From: Chloroflexota bacterium
GTDB lineage: Bacteria > Chloroflexota > Anaerolineae > Aggregatilineales > Phototrophicaceae
Length of the DNA: 41,037 nt
Assembly: GCA_028875245.1 (NCBI GenBank)
Contig: JAPPEU010000076.1
Coordinates: 1-41,037, forward strand
Direction: 5' to 3'
Of the stretch, positions 33,273 to 41,037 are shown piece after piece (positions within the stretch are counted from its first letter, which is position 1; each line of letters opens with the position of its first letter). The notes under the pieces were generated by a model, which did no database searches, had not been told where the DNA came from, and was given only the letters and a program-made list of their open reading frames with translations. The translations under genes and the position numbers were made by a program.

Positions 33273-35969
33273 ATGGCGGAAATCAGTTTGAGCGCTTATC
33301 AGGATGAGCTTGAGAGCCTGCTGCGCGAGCAAAAGCATGACGAGGCAATCGCGCATGGCCGGCATATCTTGGCGAGCCAGCCCAAGAACTTGCGCGTCTA
33401 TGGTCAGTTGGGCGCCGCCCTGCTCGCGGCCGGGCGCTGGGACGAGGCGGCCGGTGTGCTCCGCCGGGCGCTGGGGGCGCAGCCGCAGGATTTTCAGACG
33501 CACTCGCGCCTGGCGCGCGCTTGCCAGCAGCTTGAAGATTATGACCGCGCCATCTGGCATGCCGAGCGAGCCCTCGATCAGCAGCCGAACGATCAAGAGA
33601 CGATCGGCTTGATACACGCGCTGTACCGGGCGCATCGCAACGAAGAGATCGATCGCTTGCAATTGACGGCCGGCGCGCTGGCGCAGCAGCAGATCCGGGA
33701 CAATCTGCTGTCTGAGGCCCTGGCCACCCTGGCGGCGGCGCTGGAGCGCAGCCCCAATCGCGCCGACTTGCAGCTCCTGCGGGCGCGGGCGCTCTGGCTG
33801 GATGGCCAGCGGATGGAAGCGGCCGAAACCGCCCTCGAGGTGCTTGAGCGGCTGCCTTATGCCATTGACGCCAATCGGATCATGACCGAGCTTTGGCTGG
33901 CGGAAAAACGCCCGTCGGATGCCCAGAGCTATCTCAAGCGCATAGAAGATCTGGACCCCTATCTGGCCCATCAGATGGCGACCGGCGAGGAAGCGCCGGA
34001 GGACCTGCTGATGCTTGAGCGGCTGGATTACAGCGGCGAGGCGCGGCGCGAGCGTGAAATCGTCAATCCGGAATGGCTGGATGGCTTGGGGGAAGGGCGC
34101 GCTGACGAGGCGGACGCGGAAGGCGCCGGTGGCTTGGGCGCGCTCTTCGGGATAGCCGGCGGCGAGCCTGAGCCAAGCGCGGAAGATGTCACCGCCGACC
34201 TCGACGATCTGCTTTCCGATGAGCAGATTGAGCAGTTGTTCAGCGAATTGGTGATAGGCGAACCGGTGGCCGCGGTCAGCGAGGCGCGCCCGGGCGCTGA
34301 TGATGACGCCGCTGAGATATTCACCGAGATGGAAGAGAAGGGCTTTATCGATAGCCTGCCGTCAACGCCCGGCAACGAGCCCGAACTCGCCGCGAGCGCC
34401 GAAGCGCTGGATGTGATAGCGGCGCAAATGAGCGCGGCGTCCGTTGATCATGGCGCTGATGAAGCGGCCGATGCCGATGATGCGCCGGACGAGCTGGACG
34501 GCGATTTGGCCGAGCTGTTGGAAAAGCTGGATACCGCCGAGGAAGACGGCGATTGGATGGCCGAAATCCAGGGCGGCAGCCTTGACCTCCCCCCGAATGA
34601 AGGAGCGCTCGAATATGTCGATGACTTTGAACGCGAGTGGGTGAAGGCGAGCCAGGATGAAGACGCCGCCGGCGCGCCCTGGTTATCGGCGGCAATGCGC
34701 GAAGCCATCGACAAGGACGCCGACGGCGACCTGGCTCTGTTTGGGGAAGACGAGCAGCTGCAAAACCTGCTCAACCGCGCCTCCGACACCGAGCCGCTTC
34801 ACCTGAGCGATATTGAAGATTGGCTGGAGGCTGAGCCGGAGGCGCCCGCGGAAGACGCTGAGGAGCGCCTCCCCGACCTGGACGACGAGCTGCTGCACTC
34901 GCCGCCGGCGCGTTCCTGGCTGGAAGGGGACGAAGACGCCGCTCCCCCTATTCACAGCGTCGATGACGAAGACCCCAACCAGCTCAACGCCGAATTGATC
35001 GAAGGCTGGGGCGCCGAATTGGAAGACGACGAAGACGATGATCTCTATGTCGACTGGTTGAAAGACGACCCGAATGAACTCGACGATGATCTGAGCGCAC
35101 TGTCGGCGGCGGGCGATGAAGAGGCGGCGGCAGCGCTAAGCGGCGACTCGTCGGCGGCCGAGCGGGCCCGCGCCTGGGGACTTGATGATCCCGATCAGCT
35201 GGCCGATTTTGTGGAAGAGTCGGGCGACGACGGCTGGCTGAACGCGGTCGTCCCGGGGCTTGACCGCGAGAACGACGCTTCGACCGATGATGTGAATGAA
35301 TACGCTCGCCCGATGTCATCGCCGGGCAAAGAATTCGCCTGGGTCAGCGATATCGTCGAGGAAGAGACCGGCGAGATGAAAGCGATCGATCCGGAAGAAG
35401 TTGCCGAGGCGCCCTACTTTCGCTTCAGCAATCCACCGGCCTGGCTGCGCGTCATGCAAGAGCGCGCCGGCGGCGTTTCAAAGGAGGGCGTTGTGGCCAG
35501 CGTCAGCGCGCTCAGCCTGGACGAAAATATTGAAGCGCTCGACCTGGACGACCTCACCTTTGATGAATACTTCAATTTTGACACGCCGACCGATAAGCTG
35601 GATGCCATCAATCTGGACGAGGATACACAGCGGCTCAGCTTCAGCGGGCTCGACTGGGATGATTATTTCGATTTGGAATCGCCGACCGAGAAGACCATCG
35701 CCATCACCCTGGACGAGGATGCGGCTGATGTCGAATTCGACGCATTAGGCATTGATGATGAGGACTTCGACTTTGAACAGGCGGGCGATGAAGCCTTGGA
35801 GACGGCCGGCGAGTTGAACTTCGATGAGATCGGTTTGGGCGATGACGCAATCGCCGATGTTGATCAGGAAGCCGAGGCGCCCCCGACCTGGCTCAACTAT
35901 GGCGGCGCGGACGGCGACGACCGCGACGCCGATGATCCCGGTCGCAGGCGCGGCCAATCGACGCTATAA
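33273..35969 (+). CDS. TPR protein with long acidic disordered tail
   Basis: 898 residues. The first 245 form TPR-type helices (QDELESLLREQKHDEAIAHG, LGAALLAAGRWDEAAGVLRR, ARACQQLEDYDRAIWHAERA). From about 250 the chain is extremely rich in Asp, Glu and Ala and low in complexity, with spaced Trp motifs (DWMAEI, PWLSAAM, DWLEAE, SWLEGD, DWLKDD, GWLNAV). Near 755-830 two 36-residue repeats are seen: LDDLTFDEYFNFDTPTDK and LDWDDYFDLESPTEK, each followed by a LDED strand. There is no signal peptide or membrane segment. It probably serves as an interaction scaffold in the cytoplasm. The next gene encodes a shorter protein of the same style 138 bp away. The function is unknown. Confidence 0.8.
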   Translation: MAEISLSAYQDELESLLREQKHDEAIAHGRHILASQPKNLRVYGQLGAALLAAGRWDEAAGVLRRALGAQPQDFQTHSRLARACQQLEDYDRAIWHAERALDQQPNDQETIGLIHALYRAHRNEEIDRLQLTAGALAQQQIRDNLLSEALATLAAALERSPNRADLQLLRARALWLDGQRMEAAETALEVLERLPYAIDANRIMTELWLAEKRPSDAQSYLKRIEDLDPYLAHQMATGEEAPEDLLMLERLDYSGEARREREIVNPEWLDGLGEGRADEADAEGAGGLGALFGIAGGEPEPSAEDVTADLDDLLSDEQIEQLFSELVIGEPVAAVSEARPGADDDAAEIFTEMEEKGFIDSLPSTPGNEPELAASAEALDVIAAQMSAASVDHGADEAADADDAPDELDGDLAELLEKLDTAEEDGDWMAEIQGGSLDLPPNEGALEYVDDFEREWVKASQDEDAAGAPWLSAAMREAIDKDADGDLALFGEDEQLQNLLNRASDTEPLHLSDIEDWLEAEPEAPAEDAEERLPDLDDELLHSPPARSWLEGDEDAAPPIHSVDDEDPNQLNAELIEGWGAELEDDEDDDLYVDWLKDDPNELDDDLSALSAAGDEEAAAALSGDSSAAERARAWGLDDPDQLADFVEESGDDGWLNAVVPGLDRENDASTDDVNEYARPMSSPGKEFAWVSDIVEEETGEMKAIDPEEVAEAPYFRFSNPPAWLRVMQERAGGVSKEGVVASVSALSLDENIEALDLDDLTFDEYFNFDTPTDKLDAINLDEDTQRLSFSGLDWDDYFDLESPTEKTIAITLDEDAADVEFDALGIDDEDFDFEQAGDEALETAGELNFDEIGLGDDAIADVDQEAEAPPTWLNYGGADGDDRDADDPGRRRGQSTL

Positions 35970-36107
35970 TCAAAGCCCACGCTAAAATTCAAACTGCGTC
36001 CTTGCCGCCGGTTATCCAGCGAGGCGGGCATTATAAATTGTCCGTCTCTGGCGCAGCCGCAGGGTAGAGCCGCGTTGGGCTCGCTGCCGGCGCGAATGAC
36101 AGGATCT

Positions 36108-37244
36108 ATGTACGAAGACCCCGAACTTCCCGATTTCGATTCCATGTCTCAGGAAGAGTTGATCGAGTGGCTGGAAGCGCTCACAAAGCTCCAGAGCGAA
36201 TTCACGTCGGACGGGGGGCAAGAGCGCAACACGGAAGAGGACTCCGATGAAGGTCAAGCCGATTCCGCCGGGCGCGCCCGCGTCGATCAGCGCGGGAGCG
36301 GGCCGCTAGACGCGGATGAGGTGGCATGGCTGGCCGAAATCAGCGCCGCCGAAATCGAAGAAGACCTGCCTGATATCACCGATTACAAGCCGCCAGAACG
36401 TCAACCCGAGAATCTCAACGAATTGCTGGAGCAGGGCGGGGGAGAAGACCCGCTCGATTGGCTCGAGGGCCTCGGCGACAGACGCGCCGGACCGCGCCTC
36501 CCGTCACCGATGAACGGCACTGAGGAGCGTGCCGGCGGGGCCGCTTACACCGACGATCCCGGCGACGATTTTGATGATGAGTTCGAAGACGATGAACGGC
36601 TGAACGATCTGGAAGACGAGAGCCTGTATTCACGGCGGCAGGACGACCCGCCCTCGGTGCGCGAATCGCTGCTGGGCTTGGACGACAGCGAAAGCGAAGA
36701 ATACAGCACGCAGTCGATGGCGCCCGTGCCGGACCAGGCCCAGCCCGAGAAGCCGCCAGAGCCGGCCGCGACGGTGCCGGGGGCGGCCCGCCTCCGGCCG
36801 AAAGCGGCGCCCGCAGCCGGCGACAGCTTGACGCAAGCCTTCTTGCCGGGGACGCCAGAGGTAGACCTGGAAGCCTGGTACACGGGCCGCCTGCGCGCCA
36901 TTGCCGCGGGCGTTGATGGCGCAGCCGCTTCGACGGCGATTCCGATCTTGGAGCAGATCGCCCTGCCAACAAAACCGCCCCCGCCGGGTTTGGCCGCCGC
37001 CATCTTTTCCGCGCGCGGCAAGGTCGAGGCGGATGACCTGGGCGAGGCGCTCGCGGAGTATGAGACGCTGCTGCGCCGAAACGCCGGCCTCGCCTGGATC
37101 ATGAGCGATATGCGCGCTCTAATCAAACAGGACAAGTTTCGCGAAAATCCCTCCGTGCATCGCGTCTTGGGCGATGCCTTGATGCGGCAAGGATATCTGC
37201 AGGCCGCGCTCGATGTCTATCGCCACGCATTGACGCTGCTCTAG
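36108..37244 (+). CDS. acidic protein with WLEALTKLQ motif and C-terminal TPR
   Basis: About 378 residues. SQEELIEWLEALTKLQ at residues 14-29 resembles a motif seen in Chloroflexota TPR proteins. An acidic, Pro-rich disordered region follows (about 40-250) with WLAEIS and DWLEGLG motifs like those of the preceding protein. The last 130 residues form TPR-type helices (GLAAAIFSARGKVEADDLGE, VHRVLGDALMRQGYLQAALD). ATG 36108 has AGGA just before it; TTG 36075 and ATG 36096 are alternatives. The two genes look like a functional pair: TPR at the N-terminus of one and at the C-terminus of the other. No enzyme motif is found. Confidence 0.75.
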   Translation: MYEDPELPDFDSMSQEELIEWLEALTKLQSEFTSDGGQERNTEEDSDEGQADSAGRARVDQRGSGPLDADEVAWLAEISAAEIEEDLPDITDYKPPERQPENLNELLEQGGGEDPLDWLEGLGDRRAGPRLPSPMNGTEERAGGAAYTDDPGDDFDDEFEDDERLNDLEDESLYSRRQDDPPSVRESLLGLDDSESEEYSTQSMAPVPDQAQPEKPPEPAATVPGAARLRPKAAPAAGDSLTQAFLPGTPEVDLEAWYTGRLRAIAAGVDGAAASTAIPILEQIALPTKPPPPGLAAAIFSARGKVEADDLGEALAEYETLLRRNAGLAWIMSDMRALIKQDKFRENPSVHRVLGDALMRQGYLQAALDVYRHALTLL

Positions 37245-37341
37245 ACGATGGTTCGCGGCTTTTGTGCATTTTTTCACCAGAGCCGCTGGCAAGCCCGGAC
37301 TTGGCTCACGCAAAATAATGAACGATCAAATATGGGAATCT

Positions 37342-37366
37342 GTAGGGGCGAGCTATTTGCTCGCCC
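37342..37366 (+). repeat. single REP
   Basis: GTAG (37342-37345), stem GGGCGAGC, loop TATTT, stem GCTCGCCC, with perfect pairing. It lies between the acidic TPR gene and mutY, 27 bp before the mutY start codon. The inverted partner expected on the right is only hinted at. Confidence 0.75.
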
Positions 37367-37392
37367 GTTCCTGTCCCTAATCAGTTGCTTAT

Positions 37393-38487
37393 ATGGCCGC
37401 TCCATTCGCTGACGAGCTGCTGACCTGGTATCGGGAGGCGCGCGCCGATCTGCCTTGGCGCCGCGACGCCAATCCTTATCATATCTGGCTCGCCGAAGTC
37501 ATGCTGCAGCAGACCCGGGTCGAAACGGTCATTCCCTATTTCACGCGGTTCTTGCAAGCCTGCCCCACGATTGAAGCGCTGGCTGCCGCGCCCCTTGATG
37601 ACCTGCTCAAGCTCTGGGAGGGTTTGGGCTACTACAGCCGCGCCCGCAACATGCGACGGGCGGCCCGCCTCATCGTCAGCGAACACGGCGGCGTCATGCC
37701 TGCCGAAGTTGACGAGCTGCTCAAGTTGCCCGGCATCGGACGCTATACGGCCGGCGCCATCGCCAGCATCGCCTTCGGGCGGCCGGCGCCCGTTCTCGAT
37801 GGCAATGTGATCCGCGTCTTTGCGCGCGTCCTCGATTTGGACGAAGACACCAATCAATCGGCGACGCGGAAGAAACTCTGGCGGCTCGCGGAGCGCTGGC
37901 TGCCGGCGGCTGATTGCGGCGATTACAATCAAGCGCTGATGGAGCTGGGGCAGCGCGTCTGCCGCCCGCAGAATCCGCGCTGCTCAACGTGCCCCATTCG
38001 CGCGCATTGCCGCGCCCGGTCGTCCGGTACACAGGCCCTGCGCCCGCGGCGTTCCAAACGAGCGCCCAGCCCGCATTATGATGTGACGGCCGGTTTGATT
38101 CGGGATGAGCGGGGCCGCCTGCTGATTGCGCAGCGTCCGCTGGATGGCCTTCTGGGCGGCTTGTGGGAATTCCCCGGCGGCAAGGTCGAGGAAGGGGAGC
38201 GCCTCGCCGATTGCCTCAAGCGGGAGCTGCGCGAGGAACTGGCGATAGATGTGGCGGTGGGCGCGCGCTTCGCCGTCGTCGATCATGCGTTCACGCATTT
38301 CAAGATCACGCTGCATGCCTTCGACTGTACTTATCTCGGGCCTCTGCCGCCACACAGCCAGCCACAGGCGCTCGGCGTGCGAGACTGGGCCTGGGTCAGC
38401 GAGCGGCAACTGGCGGATTACAGCTTTGGCAAGGCCGACCGCCTGGTGATCGCGGAGCTGGCGCGGCGGCGGGAGATGCTGCTTTGA
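37393..38487 (+). CDS. mutY: A/G-specific adenine glycosylase MutY with Nudix-type C-terminal domain
   Basis: 364 residues. The catalytic core has PYHIWLAEVMLQQTRV (E35 acts as acid), the helix-hairpin-helix LPGIGRYTAGAI at 112-123 and VLDGNV with D136. The [4Fe-4S] loop is C190-x6-C197-x2-C200-x5-C206. The enzyme removes adenine mispaired with 8-oxoguanine. The C-terminal domain (about 228-364) reads LWEFPGGKVEEGERLADCLK then RELREELAIDV, close to a full Nudix box GX5EX7REUXEEXGU with Ala for the last Gly. Many MutY tails have lost this box, so this one may still hydrolyse a nucleotide. The gene is monocistronic. Confidence 0.93.
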   Translation: MAAPFADELLTWYREARADLPWRRDANPYHIWLAEVMLQQTRVETVIPYFTRFLQACPTIEALAAAPLDDLLKLWEGLGYYSRARNMRRAARLIVSEHGGVMPAEVDELLKLPGIGRYTAGAIASIAFGRPAPVLDGNVIRVFARVLDLDEDTNQSATRKKLWRLAERWLPAADCGDYNQALMELGQRVCRPQNPRCSTCPIRAHCRARSSGTQALRPRRSKRAPSPHYDVTAGLIRDERGRLLIAQRPLDGLLGGLWEFPGGKVEEGERLADCLKRELREELAIDVAVGARFAVVDHAFTHFKITLHAFDCTYLGPLPPHSQPQALGVRDWAWVSERQLADYSFGKADRLVIAELARRREMLL

Positions 38488-38560
38488 CAGCAGGCAGCTG
38501 ATAACTGACAAATCGTCGCGTATAATATGGATAGACGCCAAATGGCTAAGGGACCGCGCA

Positions 38561-38764
38561 ATGCTAACAGACGAGTTGCTTGAGCAAGTCAAATCGCTGG
38601 ACGAGCAAGAAAAGCTCAGGCTAGTGCAGTCGCTAATCGATGATCTGAAGCTGATCAGCTCCGCCTACGAAATCTACACGCCGTTCGGCAATGAGGCGGC
38701 TGCGAGAATTATGCAGCAGTTGCTAGAGAAAGAAGGAGCGGAAACCCAACCGCAAAAGCAATAA
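38561..38764 (+). CDS. small helical protein upstream of retropepsin-like gene
   Basis: 67 residues, LTDELLEQVKSLDEQEKLRLVQSLIDDL followed by EIYTPFGNEAAARIMQQLLE, mostly amphipathic helix. The opening resembles small antitoxin-like proteins of the ExxExLRLVexL type found before many short genes in Chloroflexota and Cyanobacteria. Its stop TAA shares one base with the start of the next gene (TAATG), so translation is coupled. A TATAAT at 38521-38526 could be its -10. A regulatory or inhibitor role for the next protein is inferred from the arrangement only. Confidence 0.65.
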   Translation: MLTDELLEQVKSLDEQEKLRLVQSLIDDLKLISSAYEIYTPFGNEAAARIMQQLLEKEGAETQPQKQ

Positions 38765-39174
38765 TGGTGAGATTTGCATTTTCTGCGCCGGATGCCGCTT
38801 CTGATCAGCCTATGCCGCGCCTCCCTGCAATTTTCAGCAATGGCGACCATGCGGTTTCGGTAGAGGGTCTAGTTGATTCGGGCTCGACCATTAATCTCTT
38901 GCCATACGACTATGGTTTGGCGCTAGGAATGGTATGGGACGAGCATGTGGTTGAGCTAAAACTCACCGGCGCGCTTGCTCAATTCGAGGCGCGCGCGGCA
39001 TCTGTTTGGATGAGCAGCGCATCGCTGACCGGGCCAGAACCAGTTCATCTGGCCGTAGCCTGGACCCGGTCGAATGACGCGCGAGTCATATTCGGACAAA
39101 TCAACTTCTTTATGGAATTCAACGTCTGCATCTACCGCTCGCAGAATTATTTTGAAGTCTGGCGTCGTGAGTAA
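38764..39174 (+). CDS. retropepsin-like aspartic protease family protein
   Basis: 136 residues. VEGLVDSGSTINLLPYDYGLALGM near residue 34 is the catalytic loop of the retropepsin-like family (DSG in place of DTG, then hydrophobic-NLLP). Segments VELKLTGALAQFEARAASVW and DARVIFGQINFFMEFNVCIY match the strands and the closing turn. One lobe only is present, so it would work as a homodimer, as in retroviral proteases. There is no signal peptide. It is coupled to the small helical gene by a one-base overlap. The substrate is unknown, and the protein may be a binding fold rather than an enzyme. Confidence 0.75.
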   Translation: MVRFAFSAPDAASDQPMPRLPAIFSNGDHAVSVEGLVDSGSTINLLPYDYGLALGMVWDEHVVELKLTGALAQFEARAASVWMSSASLTGPEPVHLAVAWTRSNDARVIFGQINFFMEFNVCIYRSQNYFEVWRRE

Positions 39175-39247
39175 ACTGACGCGGGTGGAGCCACATCGCA
39201 TACATGTCAATGAAAACTGACAGCTGTAAGAGAGATTTGCACGGTCC

Positions 39248-40639
39248 ATGCTCGAAACCCTGAAAAAACTCTACCGGCTGATCGGCAGCCTCTTCGGCGA
39301 GAACGTGCCCCAGGGCCCCGCCTGGGATCGCGTCCCGCCCGAATTGATGACGCCGCGCGAACGGCTGATTAGGCGCAGCTCGCAGATCATGCTCTGGGGC
39401 GCGCTCGTCAACCTCGCGGCGGCCATCGTCGCGATCGTCGTCGCGGTCCATGCCGCCAACAGGGACAATGCGCTTTTTGCCGCTTTGCAAGAGGCGGCCC
39501 TCAGCCGTTTCGCAATCGATGCCGATTCGGCCGCGCTGTTGATCATCGCCGGCATCCTGGCGAATTCGGCGGTTCTGCTGGTGCTGGCGGCGGTGATACT
39601 GGCGCAGGAATTGTGGACGGTCTTCACCGCCTGGCTGCTCACGGCGGTCAATCTGGCGGCGCTGGCTCTATTCGGCTTCACGGCCGGGCTGCTGGCCATC
39701 GTCCCCCTGCTGACCGTCGGCTTGCTGACCATCGGCGACCTGCGCGCCTTTCGCCTCAATCCGGTGATGGTCAAGGAGCTGCGCGGGCGGATGCGCGGCG
39801 TACGCGGCTTCGCCATCATCACGATCTTCCTCACGCTGATGAGCTTCTTCACCATCCTGCTCTATCTGCTGCGCGTGCCGGCTGGCGGCGTGGTCGTCAC
39901 CGGTGACCTGGGCCGCGAGCTCTTCATCGGCGTGTTATTCATCGAATTGATGCTCATCATCTTCATCGTGCCGGCTTTGACCGCCGGCGCCATCACCACC
40001 GAGCGCGAACGCAAAACCTACGACCTCTTGCAGACGACGCTGATCACAAAAGCGACATTCGTGGTCGGCAAGATGCAGTCGGCCCTGGGTTATATCGTGC
40101 TGCTGCTGCTCTCCGCCATTCCCATGCAGAGCATCGCCTTCCTCTTCGGCGGGGTCAGCGAAGCCGAGTTGATTCTGGCGCTGGTGGTGCTGCTGGTTTC
40201 GGCGATCGCCCTGGGCGCCTTTGGCATGTTTTTCTCGTCAATCACCGAACGCACGCTGGCGGCCACCATCCGCTCCTACACCGTCGCCATCGCCATCACA
40301 GTCGGTCTGCCGCTCCTCGCGCTCATCCTTTTTCAGAACGCCTATGGCAATGTCGTGAACAGCTTCACCTACCGATTCACGGACGATCCTGTGGTGGAGG
40401 CGACGACAATCTACCTCGATATGATCGCGACCGGGCTCAATCCGATTATGGCGACCCTGCGCTCGCAGCAAATGCTCATCGATCATCAGCAGCTGGTGAC
40501 GATGCGCGTCACCCTCGCGAGCAATGGCGCATCGATCCCGGTCCTGTCGCCCTGGGTGCTGCTGACGCTGGTTTACCTGTCGGTTACAGCGCTGCTGGTG
40601 TTGATCTCGATTCGGCGCATGGAAAGGCAGGGCGGCTAG
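39248..40639 (+). CDS. ABC-2 type transporter permease
   Basis: 463 residues with about ten membrane segments. The NPVMVKELRGRMRGVRGF motif near residue 170 precedes the ABC-2 domain, as in NatB/GldF-like permeases. ITTERERKTYDLLQTTLI near 250 is the conserved coupling stretch. The first 60 residues are cytoplasmic and followed by two extra helices (about 45-67 and 95-125). It should move a compound across the membrane with a separate ATPase, which is not seen before the window ends. The ribosome site is weak (GAGAG far upstream). The substrate is unknown. Confidence 0.85.
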   Translation: MLETLKKLYRLIGSLFGENVPQGPAWDRVPPELMTPRERLIRRSSQIMLWGALVNLAAAIVAIVVAVHAANRDNALFAALQEAALSRFAIDADSAALLIIAGILANSAVLLVLAAVILAQELWTVFTAWLLTAVNLAALALFGFTAGLLAIVPLLTVGLLTIGDLRAFRLNPVMVKELRGRMRGVRGFAIITIFLTLMSFFTILLYLLRVPAGGVVVTGDLGRELFIGVLFIELMLIIFIVPALTAGAITTERERKTYDLLQTTLITKATFVVGKMQSALGYIVLLLLSAIPMQSIAFLFGGVSEAELILALVVLLVSAIALGAFGMFFSSITERTLAATIRSYTVAIAITVGLPLLALILFQNAYGNVVNSFTYRFTDDPVVEATTIYLDMIATGLNPIMATLRSQQMLIDHQQLVTMRVTLASNGASIPVLSPWVLLTLVYLSVTALLVLISIRRMERQGG

Positions 40640-40694
40640 CCGAATAACCCTTTTGCCTTGAACGCCGCCCGTGTATGATGTCTAATGGCAGGCG

Positions 40695-40707
40695 GCCCAA
40701 ATTGGGC
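40695..40707. other. short palindrome between permease stop and promoter
   Basis: GCCCAA-A-TTGGGC, 13 bp with perfect arms, lies 56 bp after the ABC-2 stop and 5 bp before the -35 of the next gene. Only three T follow it, so a terminator is unlikely. It may be an upstream regulator site. Confidence 0.35.
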
Positions 40708-40711
40708 AAGT

Positions 40712-40739
40712 TTGACAATTTCTTTGCACATGATATTAT
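40712..40739 (+). promoter_or_regulatory. sigma-70-type promoter of the solute-binding protein gene
   Basis: TTGACA (40712-40717), 16-bp spacer and TATTAT (40734-40739). The start site would lie near 40746 and the leader would be about 57 nt. This is the best promoter match in the window. Confidence 0.65.
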
Positions 40740-40745
40740 TATCTA

Positions 40746-40762
40746 GTCACAAATATTGTGAC
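40746..40762. promoter_or_regulatory. palindromic operator candidate at the transcription start
   Basis: GTCACAA-ATA-TTGTGAC: 7-bp perfect arms around a 3-bp centre, directly downstream of the -10. A protein bound here would block the sugar-transporter promoter, as LacI- or GntR-type repressors do. The regulator is not encoded in the window. Confidence 0.55.
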
Positions 40763-40802
40763 AGTTCGCAACATTATGTCGGCAATTGAGAAAGGTTTGA
40801 CA

Positions 40803-41037
40803 ATGTTTAAGTTGCATCATATCGCAATACTGTTCGCGCTGGCCGGCTTGCTTCTTGGCGGCGCGGCCATGGCGCAGGACGACGGGCTGAAGCTGACAGG
40901 CTGGCCCTATCAGGTCGATGTCGTAACAGAGAATCTGGGCCGCTTCACCGATCAATACGGCTGGGGCGCCGAGTTCCTGCCCTTCCCCAGCAACGAATAT
41001 CGCGACAAGATGGTCGCCAGTTTCGTGGCGGGCACCG
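40803..41037 (+). CDS. extracellular solute-binding protein, partial (cut by window edge)
   Basis: Only the first 78 residues are present. The signal peptide (about 1-23) contains IAILFALAGLLLGGAAMAQ, with a likely cleavage after AMA. The mature start LTGWPYQVDVVTENLG and LPFPSNEYRDKMVASFVAG fit the opening of family 1 sugar-binding proteins: a beta strand, then a loop in which E/D-x-Y is followed by a KMVASFVAG helix. AAAGG lies 9 nt before the ATG. Because it starts after its own promoter and palindrome, permease genes probably follow beyond the right edge. Confidence 0.7.
   Translation, partial: MFKLHHIAILFALAGLLLGGAAMAQDDGLKLTGWPYQVDVVTENLGRFTDQYGWGAEFLPFPSNEYRDKMVASFVAGT

Noticed and set aside
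36010..36060. Possible REP (GGCGGGCA...TGTCCGTC) before the second acidic gene
   Set aside because: Two stem mismatches, an 8-nt loop and no clear tetranucleotide; too decayed to claim.
2317..37366. REP set as a CRISPR array
   Set aside because: Copies are dispersed, in both orientations, with no regular spacers and no cas genes.
38484..38526. TTGACA paired with TATAAT as a promoter
   Set aside because: The spacing is 31 bp, far outside the normal 16-19; only the -10 was kept as a hint.

Overview
The window is high-GC bacterial DNA (roughly 60% G+C) with genes on both strands and short gaps. The gene mix best fits the Chloroflexota, most likely an Anaerolineae-like lineage. Evidence includes CUT1 sugar ABC transporters without a local ATPase, long acidic TPR proteins with scattered Trp-Leu motifs, an SH3/Cys-repeat/HEACH-zincin secreted protein, F420-type LLM oxidoreductases and many GTAGGGGC hairpin repeats. 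This placement is an inference from gene style; no rRNA or tRNA is visible to test it.

Layout. 0.1-10.2 kb holds unrelated metabolic and envelope genes: a NIPSNAP-like protein, acetamidase/formamidase, a GT2 glycosyltransferase, an LLM oxidoreductase, a large FtsX-type permease, a DinB protein, a HEAT-repeat protein, a LysM-M23 peptidase and a membrane-anchored beta-propeller. 10.3-10.9 kb is a type II toxin-antitoxin pair. 11-15.2 kb (minus strand) carries a GH3 glycosidase and a haloperoxidase-like protein with an SH3 tail. 15.4-25.3 kb (minus strand) is one catabolic block: M42 peptidase, zinc alcohol dehydrogenase, Gfo/Idh/MocA oxidoreductase, ribokinase-like kinase, a nucleoside hydrolase fused to a cytosine-deaminase domain, a solute-binding protein and two permeases. 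This block reads as uptake and breakdown of a glycoside or nucleoside. A SurE nucleotidase lies nearby.

25.5-32.1 kb contains a secreted zincin-like protein, a PhyH dioxygenase, a small XhlA-like membrane protein, SurE, and a Fur-family (probably Zur) operon. The operon starts with two inverted 15-bp operator-like boxes, then encodes the regulator, a GTPase-less protein ending in a CobW C-terminal domain, and a WD40 protein. 32.3-41 kb has an APH-like kinase, two acidic TPR proteins, MutY with a Nudix-type tail, a small helical protein coupled to a retropepsin-like protein, an ABC-2 permease, and the start of another solute-binding protein behind a clear promoter and palindrome.

The strongest structural signal is not a gene family but a repeat system. 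About 18 short hairpins occur between genes, each built as a GTAG-like tetranucleotide, a 9-bp stem starting GGGC and a 2-5-nt loop. Many occur as inverted pairs (REPIN-like). Stem sequences differ from copy to copy but stay self-complementary. One REP-associated tyrosine transposase (RAYT) gene at 17.35-17.9 kb is bracketed by two matching inverted hairpins, and the pair sits exactly between the binding-protein gene and the permease genes of the ABC operon. Other points of interest are the in-frame hydrolase-deaminase fusion whose linker is encoded by an intact Shine-Dalgarno sequence, the GTPase-less CobW_C fusion, and the small-protein/retropepsin pair.
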